A DNA stretch of 64,000 nucleotides from JAJRXR01 sp041987545 (GCA_041987545.1 JBHIWH010000006.1:1-64000), one strand, 5' to 3'. Positions 33,974 through 43,091 are shown, numbered from the stretch's first letter. Numbers and translations are program-made. Notes: generated by a model from the letters alone, not told the origin.

Positions 33974-35293
33974 ATGATCCGTTCGCTGGCCTGTGCCGTC
34001 GTGATGAGTCTGTGCGTGGGCGCCTCGTGGGCGGGCGACGGCGCCGTCCGGGTTCTGCATTGCGGCTGGCTGCTGGACAGTCCCGGCCAGGCGCCCCGGG
34101 AGGGCGTGACCGTCATCGTCCGGGGCGGCGTGATCGACTCGGTCCGAGACGGGTACGTGGAGGACGTGGAGGCCGGCGACGGCGAGAGCGTTGAAGTCGT
34201 GGACCTGCGGGACCGGTACGTCCTGCCCGGGCTGATCGACTGCCACACGCACATGACGGGCGAGCTGCAGCCGATGCAGATCCGGCTGCGGCGGACGCTG
34301 ACCGAGCAGCCGACGTACTCGGCGGTGGACGGGACGGTGTACGCCGAGCGGACCCTGATGGCGGGGTTCACGACGGTCCGGAACGTGGGCTCGCTGGGCT
34401 CGGACATCTACGCGCTGCGCGACCGGATCGATCAGGGCATGATCGCGGGCCCGCGGATCCTGGCGGCGGGGCGTTCGATCGCGGTCACGGGCGGGCACGC
34501 GGACCGGACGAACGGGATCTCGCCGATTCTGAGGCCCGAGATGACGCCGTGGGACGGCATCGCCGACGGGCCCTACGAGATGCGGAAGGCGGTGCGCGAG
34601 CGGGTGAAGCGTGGGAGCGACCTGATCAAGATCACGGCGACGGGGGGCGTGCTGTCGAACACGGCCGCGGGCGTGGACCAGCAGATGTTCGAGGACGAGA
34701 TCCGAGCGGTGGTCGAGACGGCGCGGACGATGGGGCGGAAGGTCGCCGCCCACGCGCACGGGACCGACGGGATCAAGGCCGCCATCCGGGGCGGGGTCGA
34801 TTCGATCGAGCACGGGACGTACCTGGACGACGAGGCGATCGGGCTGTTCGTCGAGCACGGGTGCTACCTGGTGCCGACGATCCACGCGGGCAAGTTCGTC
34901 GCCGAGAAGGCGGGCGAGCCCGGGTACTTCAACCCGGCGATCCGGGCCAAGGCCGAGGCGGTCGGGCCCCAGATCCAGGACGCGTTCGGGCGGGCGTACC
35001 GGGCGGGGGTGAAGATCGCCTTCGGGACGGACGTGGGCGTGGGGGAGCACGGGACCAACTGGCGCGAGTTCGTCTACATGCACGAGGCGGGGATGACGCC
35101 CATGGACTGCATCGCCAGCGCGACGGTGCACGCGGCGGACCTGTGCGGCATCGCGGACGAGGCCGGGACGATCGAACCCGGGAAGCGGGCGGACATCATC
35201 GCCCTGGCGGCAGACCCGCTCGAGGACCTCTCGTCGCTGGGGGACGTCCGGTTCGTGATGGCGAGGGGACGGGTCTACAGAGACGAGCGTTAG
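33974..35293 (+). CDS. Secreted amidohydrolase (prolidase/imidazolonepropionase-like)
   Basis: A 439-residue exported enzyme with a signal peptide (LACAVVMSLCVGASWA). ATG 33974 is chosen because GGAGG ends 5 bases upstream; the GTG two codons earlier overlaps that element. Metal motifs are complete: VLPGLIDCHTHM, the Lys in DLIKITATGG, AAHAHGTDGI, SIEHGTYL, and FGTDVGVGEHG. It belongs to the same superfamily as the 11813 protein but lacks that protein's extra C-terminal domain. Substrate unknown; Xaa-Pro dipeptides are one option. A TAGGCT box near 33941 could be its -10. Confidence 0.9.
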   Translation: MIRSLACAVVMSLCVGASWAGDGAVRVLHCGWLLDSPGQAPREGVTVIVRGGVIDSVRDGYVEDVEAGDGESVEVVDLRDRYVLPGLIDCHTHMTGELQPMQIRLRRTLTEQPTYSAVDGTVYAERTLMAGFTTVRNVGSLGSDIYALRDRIDQGMIAGPRILAAGRSIAVTGGHADRTNGISPILRPEMTPWDGIADGPYEMRKAVRERVKRGSDLIKITATGGVLSNTAAGVDQQMFEDEIRAVVETARTMGRKVAAHAHGTDGIKAAIRGGVDSIEHGTYLDDEAIGLFVEHGCYLVPTIHAGKFVAEKAGEPGYFNPAIRAKAEAVGPQIQDAFGRAYRAGVKIAFGTDVGVGEHGTNWREFVYMHEAGMTPMDCIASATVHAADLCGIADEAGTIEPGKRADIIALAADPLEDLSSLGDVRFVMARGRVYRDER

Positions 35294-35311
35294 CGGAAGG
35301 GGGGGACGCGC

Positions 35312-35866
35312 ATGGACACGGTGACGGAGCTGTTCAACTCGGCGCGCCAGATCGTGGTCTGGGGCTCCAGGACCAACGCCAGGAGCCGGCGGTCGATCCA
35401 GAAGGCGGTTCTCGATCTGTGCGCGGAGCTCGACCGGGGCACCGCCGAGGTCATCACCTACCTCAACAAGACGAAGCGGGTCAAGAGCCCAGAGACGCTC
35501 GCGGACAGGCTGGTCGGCGCCCGGATGGAACTCCTGAACACGTGCAACGAGAAGAAGATCTGCATGGGACTCTACCGGCTCGCGGACCGTTTCCGACAGC
35601 TGTTCGACCCCGTGAGGCTGAGCCTGAACGTCAGGACACGCCGACAGATCAAGCGGCTGATCGAGACGCTCCAGCGCGGCGAACGGGGGATCATCGACGA
35701 GAACGTCCAGCTGTTCGCCGACCTCGAGTCCTGGGCGGACGAGCTGGATCGCGGGCGGGAGACGGTCGATCGGATCCACGTCTACATCGATGCCACGGTG
35801 GCCGACCTGCGGGCTCGCCAGCGTCTGATCCGGGCGACGTCGAGGCTGATCATCGACCAGATGTGA
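35312..35866 (+). CDS. Hypothetical all-helical protein
   Basis: A 184-residue protein I do not recognise. It is rich in charged residues and predicted helical, with no signal peptide or membrane span. Only one CNEKKIC pair of cysteines is present, near residue 75. Codon use includes more A/T-ending codons than its neighbours. It starts 18 bases after the amidohydrolase stop, with a GGAAGGGGGG purine tract upstream, and ends 2 bases before the convergent purU stop. Confidence 0.65.
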   Translation: MDTVTELFNSARQIVVWGSRTNARSRRSIQKAVLDLCAELDRGTAEVITYLNKTKRVKSPETLADRLVGARMELLNTCNEKKICMGLYRLADRFRQLFDPVRLSLNVRTRRQIKRLIETLQRGERGIIDENVQLFADLESWADELDRGRETVDRIHVYIDATVADLRARQRLIRATSRLIIDQM

Positions 35867-35868
35867 GG

Positions 35869-36726
35869 CTAGTCGAACACGACGGTCCGGCGCCCGCGGA
35901 CGATGACGCGGTCCTCGACGTGCAGGCGGACGGCCCGGGCGAGCACGACCCGCTCGAGGTCGCGGCCCTTGCGGACCAGGTCCTCGATCCGGTCGCGGTG
36001 GGTGACGGCCGTCGTGTCCTGGGCGATGATCGGCCCGTCGTCCAGCTCGGACGAGACGTAGTGGCTCGTCGCGCCGATGAGCTTGACGCCCCGCTCGAAC
36101 GCCTGGTGGTAGGGCCGCGCGCCCGCGAACGCGGGCAGGAAGCTGTGGTGGATGTTGATGATGCGGTCCGGGAAGCGGCCCACGAACCCGGGCGAGAGGA
36201 TCTGCATGTACCGCGCGAGCACGACCAGCTCGACGCCCGCGTCGTCGAGTCGCTCGAGCAGGCCGGTTTCCTGCTCGGCCTTGGTCTCGGGCGTGACCGG
36301 GGCGTGAACGAACGGGAACCCCAGGGGCTCGGCGAACGAGCGGGCGGCCTCGTGGTTCGAGACGACGAGCGCGACCTCGGCGGCGATCTCGCCCGACCGC
36401 ACACGCCAGAGCAGGTCGCTGACGCAGTGCGTCTCGGGCCCGACGAAGATCGCCGTGCGGCGGGGCGCCCGGCCCGACCGGAGCGCCCAGGTCATCTCGT
36501 ACCGCTCCGAGATCGGGCGCCAGGCGTCGGCGAAGCTGCCCTCGTCCAGGGCAAACCCGTCGGGCTCGATCTCCAGGCGCATCGCGAAGCGCCCGACGTT
36601 CGGGTCCGAGTGCTGGTCCGCCTCGAGGATGTTCCCCGAGTGGTCGCGGATGAACCCGGTCGCCGCGGCGATGATGCCCGGGCGGTCCGGGCAGTCGATG
36701 AGCAGCCTGTAGGTGTGCCGGGCCAT
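35869..36726 (-). CDS. purU: Formyltetrahydrofolate deformylase
   Basis: A 285-residue protein of normal PurU length. Residues about 1-85 are an ACT domain (LLIDCPDRPGIIAAATGFI). The formyltransferase-like hydrolase domain has the conserved NHHSFLPAF-type signature (INIHHSFLPAF), HAPVTPE-type linker and SHYVSSELDDGPIIAQD with catalytic Asp and His. It hydrolyses 10-formyl-THF to THF and formate, supplying formate for purine synthesis and balancing one-carbon pools. A TACGCT box 6 bases upstream of the ATG suggests a leaderless transcript. Confidence 0.95.
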   Translation of the reverse strand: MARHTYRLLIDCPDRPGIIAAATGFIRDHSGNILEADQHSDPNVGRFAMRLEIEPDGFALDEGSFADAWRPISERYEMTWALRSGRAPRRTAIFVGPETHCVSDLLWRVRSGEIAAEVALVVSNHEAARSFAEPLGFPFVHAPVTPETKAEQETGLLERLDDAGVELVVLARYMQILSPGFVGRFPDRIINIHHSFLPAFAGARPYHQAFERGVKLIGATSHYVSSELDDGPIIAQDTTAVTHRDRIEDLVRKGRDLERVVLARAVRLHVEDRVIVRGRRTVVFD

Positions 36727-36732
36727 CGGGCA

Positions 36733-36738
36733 AGCGTA
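36733..36738 (-). promoter_or_regulatory. -10-like hexamer TACGCT 6 bases before purU ATG
   Basis: On the minus strand TACGCT is followed by TGCCCG and the ATG at 36726. It is the same hexamer and spacing as at holA. Confidence 0.5.
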
Positions 36739-36816
36739 GTGGGGTCGTCGCCGACGGGTGTCGGCCTCGTGGGGGCGTGCCGAGGGTGGACGCTCGGGCG
36801 CGCGGGTCCCGGGAAC

Positions 36817-39099
36817 TCACGCCGCGGCGCGGCTCGGCGGGTCCAGCAGGTCGGCCATCACGCGGAGCAGCGCCGCCCGGTCGATGGGCTTGGTCTGGTA
36901 CTCGTCGCACCCGGCCTCCAGGCAGCGCTCGCGGTCGCCCGGCATCGCGTGGGCGGTCAGCGCCAGCACCGGGGTCCGCACACCCAGCTCGCGCAGGCGC
37001 CCCGCGGTCTCGTACCCGTCCATGATCGGCATCTGCATGTCGAGGACGATCAGGTCGAAGGCCTCGCCCCGGGAGATCCGGTCGATCGCCTCGACGCCGC
37101 TCTCGCACAGGTGCACGTCGAGGCCCGCGCGCGAGAGCACGTGCCCGAGCAGGCGCCGGTTGTCGGGCCCGTCCTCCACCACGAGCACGCGCCCGCGGAG
37201 GGTGTTCGGCTCGGCGACACAATCCGCCTGCTCGTCATCGCTCTCGCGCTCGAGCGTGTGGATGGTCGCGGCGCCCGCGACGGGCTCGAGAGGGAGCAGG
37301 AGCGTGAACGTGCTGCCGTACCCCTCCCGCGTGGACAGCTCGATCCGGCCGCCCATCATCCGGGCCAGGTGCTGGGAGATCGTCAGGCCCAGGCCCGTGC
37401 CCTCGTGCAGCCGGGTGGAGGAGGTGTCGGCCTGCTCGAACGGGTTGAACACGCGCCCCGCCTCGTCCTCGCTCATGCCCACGCCGGTGTCCTCGACGTC
37501 GATGCGCAGCGAGTCCCCGTCGGCGCCCACGCGCACCCGCACCCGGCCCTCGTCGGTGAACTTGATCGCGTTGCCCACGAGGTTGATCAGGATCTGCCGG
37601 ATCCGCTGCGGGTCGGCGTAGATCCGCCCCGGGATCGGCGAGGCGAGCTCGGCCTCCAGCCCGAGCCGTTTCTCCGAGGCGCGGACCCACATCGAGTCCA
37701 CGACGTCCAGGACCGTCCGCGCGATCTCGCACGGCTGCTTCTCGATGGCGAACCGCCCCGACTCGATCTTGGACAGGTCCAGGATGTCGTTGATGATGAC
37801 GAGCAGGTGCCGCCCGGACCGCTGGATCGCCGAGAGCGACTCGCCGACGAGCGGCTCGTCCGACCTGCCCTGCAGACGCTCGGACAGCACGTCGGAGTAC
37901 CCAAGGATCGCGGTCATGGGCGTCCGGATCTCGTGGCTCATGTTGGCGAGGAACTCGCCCTTGGCGCGGCTGGACGCCTCGGCCTGCGCCGCCAACGCCC
38001 GCTGGCGCCCCTCGGAAAGACGCAGCGTCGCGGTCATCGTCTCGGCGATCTCGAGCGCCCGGCCCCTGGTCCGGGCGGTCATGCTGACGATGACGCCCAC
38101 GAGCGCCGAGAGCACGACGCCGATCGTCAGTGTGAGCTCGGCGCGGGTGTGGTCCGGGACGATCGCGTCGGCCGAGGCGGGCGAGAGGGCCAGCGTCCAC
38201 CGCCGCCCGTGGACGAAGACGCGGTGGTGCACGAGGAAGGGCGAGTCTGCGCCGAGCTCGACGCCGTCGCCATCGCCGGAGGCGAACATCGGCGTCCCGT
38301 CCTGGTCGGCCAGGCGGACCGTGAACCGGTCCCACCCCTGGTCCCAGCCCGACGCGAACAGCTCGTCGAGGAACACGGGGGTCGCGATCCAGCCGAGGAT
38401 CGCGCGTCGGCGCTCGACGACGCCGCCGGTGGGCATCCCGGCGCGGTAGATCGGGGCGGCGAGGACGACCCCCCACTGGCTCTGCGCGCCCTGGTGCAGG
38501 TGCAGCGCCCGCGACGCTCGGATCTCACCCCGGTCACGCGATTCGTCGTACACGACGCGGTTCACGCTGTTCGCGGCGACGTTGAGGCCGATCGCCCGCG
38601 CGTTCCGTTCGTGCGGCTCGTGGTAGCGGATGACGTACGAGGGCGCGTCGGCGGGGGGCTCGGGGACGCCCTCGTGCGTCTGGATGCGGAAGCCCGCGTC
38701 CTCCCGCCGGACTGATTCCAGGAACCTGTCGAGCCCGCCCGCGGGGACATACTCAACGAACGCGATCCCGCGGATCGAAGGGGTCTGCTCGAAGACCTCC
38801 GACTCGCTGAGGAACGTCCTGTACTCCTCGAGCGTGACGTTCGTGCTCGCGACGAACAGGCCCCGGGTCATGCGGAGAGCGTGGACATGATCACCCAGGC
38901 GTTCCACCACGCCGTCCCGCACCCGGGTGGCGTCGGCGCGGTACTCGGACTCGAGGCGGAGGTCGGCGGCGTGGCACGCGGCCCGGTAGGCGAGCCCGGT
39001 CGCGGCCAGGCAGAGCGCCACGACCACCGCCGTCGCGCCGTACCGCTTGACGAGGCGTCGGCCCCGCCCGCGCCCACCTCCAGGCTGGTCGTCTGTCAT
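36817..39099 (-). CDS. CHASE-domain hybrid histidine kinase with receiver domain
   Basis: A 760-residue membrane sensor. A first span at residues about 20-40 and a second near 335-360 enclose a periplasmic CHASE domain (VFEQTPSIRGIAFVEYVP, SYVIRYHEPHERNARAIGLN). The cytoplasmic part has a HisKA domain with His in FLANMSHEIRTPMTAILGY, an ATPase domain (LVGNAIKFT, VEDTGVGMSEDE, GTGLGLTISQHLA) and a C-terminal receiver domain (LVVEDGPDNRRLL, phosphoacceptor in LIVLDMQMPIMDG, Lys in YQTKPI). The output regulator is not adjacent. The start ATG 39099 is followed by a basic segment ahead of the first span; 90 bases separate it from purU. Confidence 0.93.
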   Translation of the reverse strand: MTDDQPGGGRGRGRRLVKRYGATAVVVALCLAATGLAYRAACHAADLRLESEYRADATRVRDGVVERLGDHVHALRMTRGLFVASTNVTLEEYRTFLSESEVFEQTPSIRGIAFVEYVPAGGLDRFLESVRREDAGFRIQTHEGVPEPPADAPSYVIRYHEPHERNARAIGLNVAANSVNRVVYDESRDRGEIRASRALHLHQGAQSQWGVVLAAPIYRAGMPTGGVVERRRAILGWIATPVFLDELFASGWDQGWDRFTVRLADQDGTPMFASGDGDGVELGADSPFLVHHRVFVHGRRWTLALSPASADAIVPDHTRAELTLTIGVVLSALVGVIVSMTARTRGRALEIAETMTATLRLSEGRQRALAAQAEASSRAKGEFLANMSHEIRTPMTAILGYSDVLSERLQGRSDEPLVGESLSAIQRSGRHLLVIINDILDLSKIESGRFAIEKQPCEIARTVLDVVDSMWVRASEKRLGLEAELASPIPGRIYADPQRIRQILINLVGNAIKFTDEGRVRVRVGADGDSLRIDVEDTGVGMSEDEAGRVFNPFEQADTSSTRLHEGTGLGLTISQHLARMMGGRIELSTREGYGSTFTLLLPLEPVAGAATIHTLERESDDEQADCVAEPNTLRGRVLVVEDGPDNRRLLGHVLSRAGLDVHLCESGVEAIDRISRGEAFDLIVLDMQMPIMDGYETAGRLRELGVRTPVLALTAHAMPGDRERCLEAGCDEYQTKPIDRAALLRVMADLLDPPSRAAA

Positions 39100-39334
39100 G
39101 CCCAGGCGTTCCTCGTCGTCCTCCCCAGATATCGGAGAACGCCGGCCCGACCATGATTCCGGGGCCGCGATCCCCCGGTCCTGGGCGCCCGCCCCCCGAG
39201 CCGGGGCGGCGATCCACGCTCTTGTTGGACCCCGGGCCCGGCGGGCCGCGAAACGGGGCCGGCCGCGACGTTTATCGGACGTCTCGTGCCGGGGAGGAGC
39301 GGCGCGTTCGTACAGTCCCCGGGAGGATCGGCGC

Positions 39335-40798
39335 ATGGGAAGCACGGCTCGTTCGGCGGTCGCGGTGGGACTTGTGCTGGCGCTGGCGGGCTGCCAGGGG
39401 CCCACGGTGGCGGACGATCCGCCGTCGCCGTCCGCGGGTGAGCAGGCCCCGGGCGACAAGCCCGCCCAGGCCGAGAAGCCGGCGACCAGGCAGTCGTCGC
39501 GCGAGACCTACGACCTGATGCAGGCGCAGGTCATGGACTTCGCCGACGATTTCACGCTCCGCCTCGCCGACGTGACCGACCGGATCGAGGCCAGGCAGAT
39601 GTCCCTCGAGGCCCGGATCGCGATCCACCGCCTCCGGTACACCGTCGCCCACGGGCTGACGATGATCGCCACGTCGGCCAACCCCCGGGTCGCGCTGATG
39701 GACTCGGTCGTCGTCATGTCGCTGCAGCGCCGCCTCGTCGAGGAGCGGCTCGTGCCGGCGCACTTCCAGGAGACGCCCTGGCTGACCGACGTCTTCAAGT
39801 CCGGCGAGGACCAGGTCAAGTCGATCGCGGCCCAGTCGCTGACGCCCGAGCAGATGGCCGAGATCCAGACGCTCGTGGACAAGTGGGTCGAGGACAACCC
39901 GTACCGGCACTACGCGGCGTACGTCCGGCTCAACGACTTCGCGCGCAAGCGCCAGACGACCGAGCAGGCCGAGGGCAACGGGCGGTCGCAGAGCATCTTC
40001 GGGCTGCTGTTCCTGGACCCCCTGGCCGGGCTCGACCCGACGACGCGCGAGCTGGAGCAGACGAGGCTGTTCGCCGAGCGGGCGTTGTTCTACCTGCAGC
40101 GGATGCCCCAGCTCATCAGCTGGCAGGCCGAGCTCTTGTACATCGACAGCGCGAGCGAGCCGGAGGTCGTCCGGGCGCTGCAGGACGTGTCCAGGCTCAC
40201 CGAGTCGATCGAGATGACGGCGAGGAACATCACCGAGCTGCGCGAGCAGGCGCCCGAGCTGATCGAGGCCGAGCGGACCGCGGCGATCGACCAGGCGATG
40301 ACGCGGTTCTTCGAGGAGCTGGCCCGGGAGCGGTCGGCGGCGCTGGACGACCTGGGCAGGCGGGCCGAGTCGCTGGAGTCGACGCTCGCCGAGCTGGACC
40401 GGACCTTCGGCTCGGGCGAGCGGTTCAGCGCCGAGGCGACGGGGCTGGTCGAGTCGATCCAGCGGCTCACCGAGACGATCCAGGCGATGCAGGGCGAGCC
40501 CGACCCGGACGCCGAGCCGACCACGATCGCCGACTACGAGCGGCTCGTCGGCAGCGCGACGACGCTGGTCGAGCGGCTGGACTCGCTGGTTGCAGACATC
40601 GACGCGCTCGCCTCGTCGGAGGCGTGGGACCAGCGCCGGGTCACGATCGACCAGACGATGGCCGACACGCAGGCGCGGCTGGACGCGACGCTCGACCGGG
40701 CGTTCTGGCGGGGGCTGATCCTGGTCCTGGTGCTGGTGTTCGGGCTGCTGGGCGCAGGGCTGACACTCAAGCTCGTGCCCGGGCGGCGTTCGGCCTAG
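39335..40798 (+). CDS. Lipoprotein with long helical coiled coil and C-terminal membrane segment
   Basis: A 487-residue protein with a lipoprotein signal (VGLVLALAGCQG, lipidation at Cys). The middle ~400 residues are almost entirely helical with heptad-like stretches (LTEIREQ-type, ESLESTLAELDRTF, LVESIQRLTETIQAM). A final hydrophobic span (WRGLILVLVLVFGLLGAGLTL) is followed by a short basic tail. The two anchors suggest an envelope-spanning or looped structural protein. No family recognised. A TACAGT box at about 39309 and GGAGGATCGG before the ATG support expression with a short leader. Confidence 0.75.
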   Translation: MGSTARSAVAVGLVLALAGCQGPTVADDPPSPSAGEQAPGDKPAQAEKPATRQSSRETYDLMQAQVMDFADDFTLRLADVTDRIEARQMSLEARIAIHRLRYTVAHGLTMIATSANPRVALMDSVVVMSLQRRLVEERLVPAHFQETPWLTDVFKSGEDQVKSIAAQSLTPEQMAEIQTLVDKWVEDNPYRHYAAYVRLNDFARKRQTTEQAEGNGRSQSIFGLLFLDPLAGLDPTTRELEQTRLFAERALFYLQRMPQLISWQAELLYIDSASEPEVVRALQDVSRLTESIEMTARNITELREQAPELIEAERTAAIDQAMTRFFEELARERSAALDDLGRRAESLESTLAELDRTFGSGERFSAEATGLVESIQRLTETIQAMQGEPDPDAEPTTIADYERLVGSATTLVERLDSLVADIDALASSEAWDQRRVTIDQTMADTQARLDATLDRAFWRGLILVLVLVFGLLGAGLTLKLVPGRRSA

Positions 40799-40807
40799 GC
40801 GCCCGAG

Positions 40808-41809
40808 TCAGAGGCCGAGCGCGTCGGCCATGGCGGCGCCCATCTCGGCGGGGCTCATCGCGACCTTCGCGCCCGCGTCCTGCAGGGCCTCGATCTTGGC
40901 GTCGGCGGTGCCCGTGGGCTTGCCGCCGGCGCCGCCCGAGATGATCGCGCCCGCGTGGCCCATCCGCTTGCCGGGGGGCGCGGTGCGGCCGGCGATGAAG
41001 GCGGCGACGGGCTTCTTGACGTTGGCCTTGATGTACGCCGCGGCGTCCTCCTCGTCGGAGCCGCCGATCTCCCCGATCATCAGGATGCCGTCCGTGTCCG
41101 GGTCGTTCTCGAAGAGGCGGATGCAGTCGATGTGCCCGAGCCCGCGGACCGGGTCGCCCCCGATCCCGACGCAAGTGGACTGGGCGAGCCCGAGCTGCGA
41201 GGTCTGCCAGACCGCCTCGTAGGTCAGCGTGCCCGAGCGGGAGACGATGCCGACGCTCTTGCCGGACTTTGCCTCCGAGACGTGCGTGTGGATGTACCCG
41301 GGCATGATGCCGATCTTGCAGCCCGAGTTGGTGTACGGGTCGGACCCGCTCTCGCCGCCGCCGGTCTTGGGGCCGGGGGTGATCACGCCCGGGCAGTTGG
41401 GCCCGACGAGGGTGAACAGCTCGCGGGGGTGCTCGGCGTCGGCGCCCCTGGCCGCGTTGTTCCGCTCGTCCAGGACCGCCCTCACGCGGACCATGTCGCC
41501 CACGGGCACGCCCTCGGTGATGCAGCAGATGACCCGGATCCCCGCGTCCATCGCCTCGAGCACCGCGTCGCCCGCGAAGGCGGGGGGGACGAAGATCATC
41601 GTGGCCGACGCGCCCGTCGCGTCGACGGCCTGGCGGACGGTGTCGAAGATGGGCAGGCCGTTGTCGTCCTTCTGCCCGCCCTTGCCGGGGGTGACCCCGC
41701 CGACCATCCGTGTGCCGTAGTCGAGGCAGCCCTTGGTGTGCTGGGCGCCGAAGCTGCCGGTGATGCCCTGGCAGATGACCTTGGTGTCGGCGTTGACGAG
41801 GATGGACAT
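40808..41809 (-). CDS. sucD: Succinate-CoA ligase (ADP-forming) alpha subunit
   Basis: A 333-residue protein matching SucD: CoA-binding Rossmann domain (VICQGITGSFG, GTRMVGGVTPGKGG), GPNCPGVITPG, GIVSRSGTLTYEAV, and the active-site His in RMGHAGAIISGG that is phosphorylated. It is ~45 residues longer than the E. coli subunit because of three insertions: about 12 residues before LVGPNCPG, ~16 rich in Gly/Ser/Asp after ITPG, and 7 before VGIVSRSG. It converts succinyl-CoA to succinate with the beta subunit SucC in the TCA cycle. sucC is not in the window, which is unusual. GGAG precedes the ATG and a TACGCT box lies ~40 bases upstream. Confidence 0.95.
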   Translation of the reverse strand: MSILVNADTKVICQGITGSFGAQHTKGCLDYGTRMVGGVTPGKGGQKDDNGLPIFDTVRQAVDATGASATMIFVPPAFAGDAVLEAMDAGIRVICCITEGVPVGDMVRVRAVLDERNNAARGADAEHPRELFTLVGPNCPGVITPGPKTGGGESGSDPYTNSGCKIGIMPGYIHTHVSEAKSGKSVGIVSRSGTLTYEAVWQTSQLGLAQSTCVGIGGDPVRGLGHIDCIRLFENDPDTDGILMIGEIGGSDEEDAAAYIKANVKKPVAAFIAGRTAPPGKRMGHAGAIISGGAGGKPTGTADAKIEALQDAGAKVAMSPAEMGAAMADALGL

Positions 41810-41901
41810 GGGGCGTCTCCGGCGTCCGACCGGGGCTCGATCGGGGCTTGGAGCGTAGCGCCCGGCCCGGGATTGGGCCGCGGGGGCCCGGGCCCGACTT
41901 C

Positions 41902-41907
41902 TATACT
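41902..41907 (+). promoter_or_regulatory. -10-like TATACT upstream of the AdkA-like fusion gene
   Basis: TATACT is 47 bases before the ATG at 41955. The transcript would have a leader of ~40 bases containing GCGGGAGG, so this gene is a leadered counterpart of the near-leaderless genes. Confidence 0.4.
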
Positions 41908-41954
41908 CGCCCCCGGGCAGGCCGGGGAGAAATGCACACGGCGGGAGGCGCCTT

Positions 41955-43091
41955 ATGCGAGCCATCGTGACCGGTCAGGTCGGCATGGACAAGAAGCCCT
42001 ACCTCGAGGGGGTCCGCGAGTTCGCGGGCGCCCAGGGCGAGAGCCTGCCCCTCTACAACGTCGGCGACATGATGTACGCCGAGGCGCCCGACGTCCGGGG
42101 CGGCCGCATCCTCGACCTGCCCCTGAGCCGCCTCAACTCGCTCCGCCGCGCGGCGATCAAGGACATCATCGCCGAGTCCCGCGACGAGCCGAACATCATC
42201 GTCAACACGCACGCGACGTTTCGCTGGCGCCACGGCCTGTTCAGCGCGTTCGACTTCGACCAGATCGAGAAGCTGAACCTGAACGTCTTCGTGTGCCTGG
42301 TGGACAACATCGAGGTCGTCCACGATCGCCTGCACGCCGAGCACGACATCGACGCGACGCTCAAGGACTGCATGGTTTGGCGCGAAGAAGAAATCCTGGC
42401 GACGGAGCTGATGAGCCAGGCGATCCCGGGCAGCAAGTTCTACATCATCAGCCGGGGCCGATTCAGCGACACGACGCGGACCATGTTCCGCCTGATCTGC
42501 CGCCCGGACATGCGGAAGGTGTACCCGAGCTTCCCGATGAGTCACGTGGTGGACATGCCCGACGTGATGGCGGAGATCGACGCGTTCCGCGAGAAGCTGG
42601 CCGAGCACTTCATCACGTTCGACCCGGGCGACGTGGACGAGAAGCTGCTGCTGGACCGGGCGCTCGAAGCGGTGAAGGAGGGCAAGGACTTCTTCGACCA
42701 CAAGCCGATCCAGCTGGGCGGGATCGACAAGGGCGCCGAGCCGATCCGCATGAAGACGCGGGAGGTCCTGGACATCGCCGGCGACATCGACGGCCAGATC
42801 TACATGCGGGACTTCAAGCTCATCGACCAGGCGGACATGATCGTCAGCTATGTCCCCGAGCTCACCGGCACCGACGGCAAGATCATCCCGGGGCTCTCCT
42901 CGGGCGTGGAGCGCGAGCTGCAGCACGCCTGGGAGCACGCCAAGGAGGTCTACGTCGTCTGGAAGCCGTCGAAGAACCCGTCGCCCTTCATCACCGAAAC
43001 GGCGACGAAGGTGTTCACGTCCGTGGACGACGCGCTGGCCCACTTCGAGAAGGCCGGCATGTTCGGCGAGAAGAACCTGTTCGGGCACTGA
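41955..43091 (+). CDS. Fusion of archaeal-AdkA-like nucleotide kinase domain and deoxyribosyltransferase-like domain
   Basis: A 378-residue soluble protein. Residues about 1-175 follow the pattern of archaeal adenylate kinase (AdkA): a beta1/P-loop (IVTGQVGMDKKPYLEGV), YNVGDMMYAEAP, a helix after ILDLPL, IIVNTHATFRWRHGLF and LNVFVCLVDNIEVVHDRL. The P-loop is degenerate, with Asp-Lys-Lys in place of Gly-Lys-Thr/Ser. Residues about 215-370 resemble nucleoside 2-deoxyribosyltransferases or DUF4406 proteins: EIDAFREKLAEHFITFDP, YMRDFKLIDQADMIVSYVP, SSGVERELQHAWEHAKEVYVVW. Assignment is by eye. A nucleotide-salvage or -sensing role is plausible, unproven. GGGAGG lies 7 bases before the ATG. Confidence 0.72.
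   Translation: MRAIVTGQVGMDKKPYLEGVREFAGAQGESLPLYNVGDMMYAEAPDVRGGRILDLPLSRLNSLRRAAIKDIIAESRDEPNIIVNTHATFRWRHGLFSAFDFDQIEKLNLNVFVCLVDNIEVVHDRLHAEHDIDATLKDCMVWREEEILATELMSQAIPGSKFYIISRGRFSDTTRTMFRLICRPDMRKVYPSFPMSHVVDMPDVMAEIDAFREKLAEHFITFDPGDVDEKLLLDRALEAVKEGKDFFDHKPIQLGGIDKGAEPIRMKTREVLDIAGDIDGQIYMRDFKLIDQADMIVSYVPELTGTDGKIIPGLSSGVERELQHAWEHAKEVYVVWKPSKNPSPFITETATKVFTSVDDALAHFEKAGMFGEKNLFGH

Noticed and set aside
32849..37222. 1457-codon minus-strand frame across the radical SAM, amidohydrolase and purU region
   Set aside because: It reads as Arg/Pro/His-rich filler with no motif and overlaps several well-supported genes.
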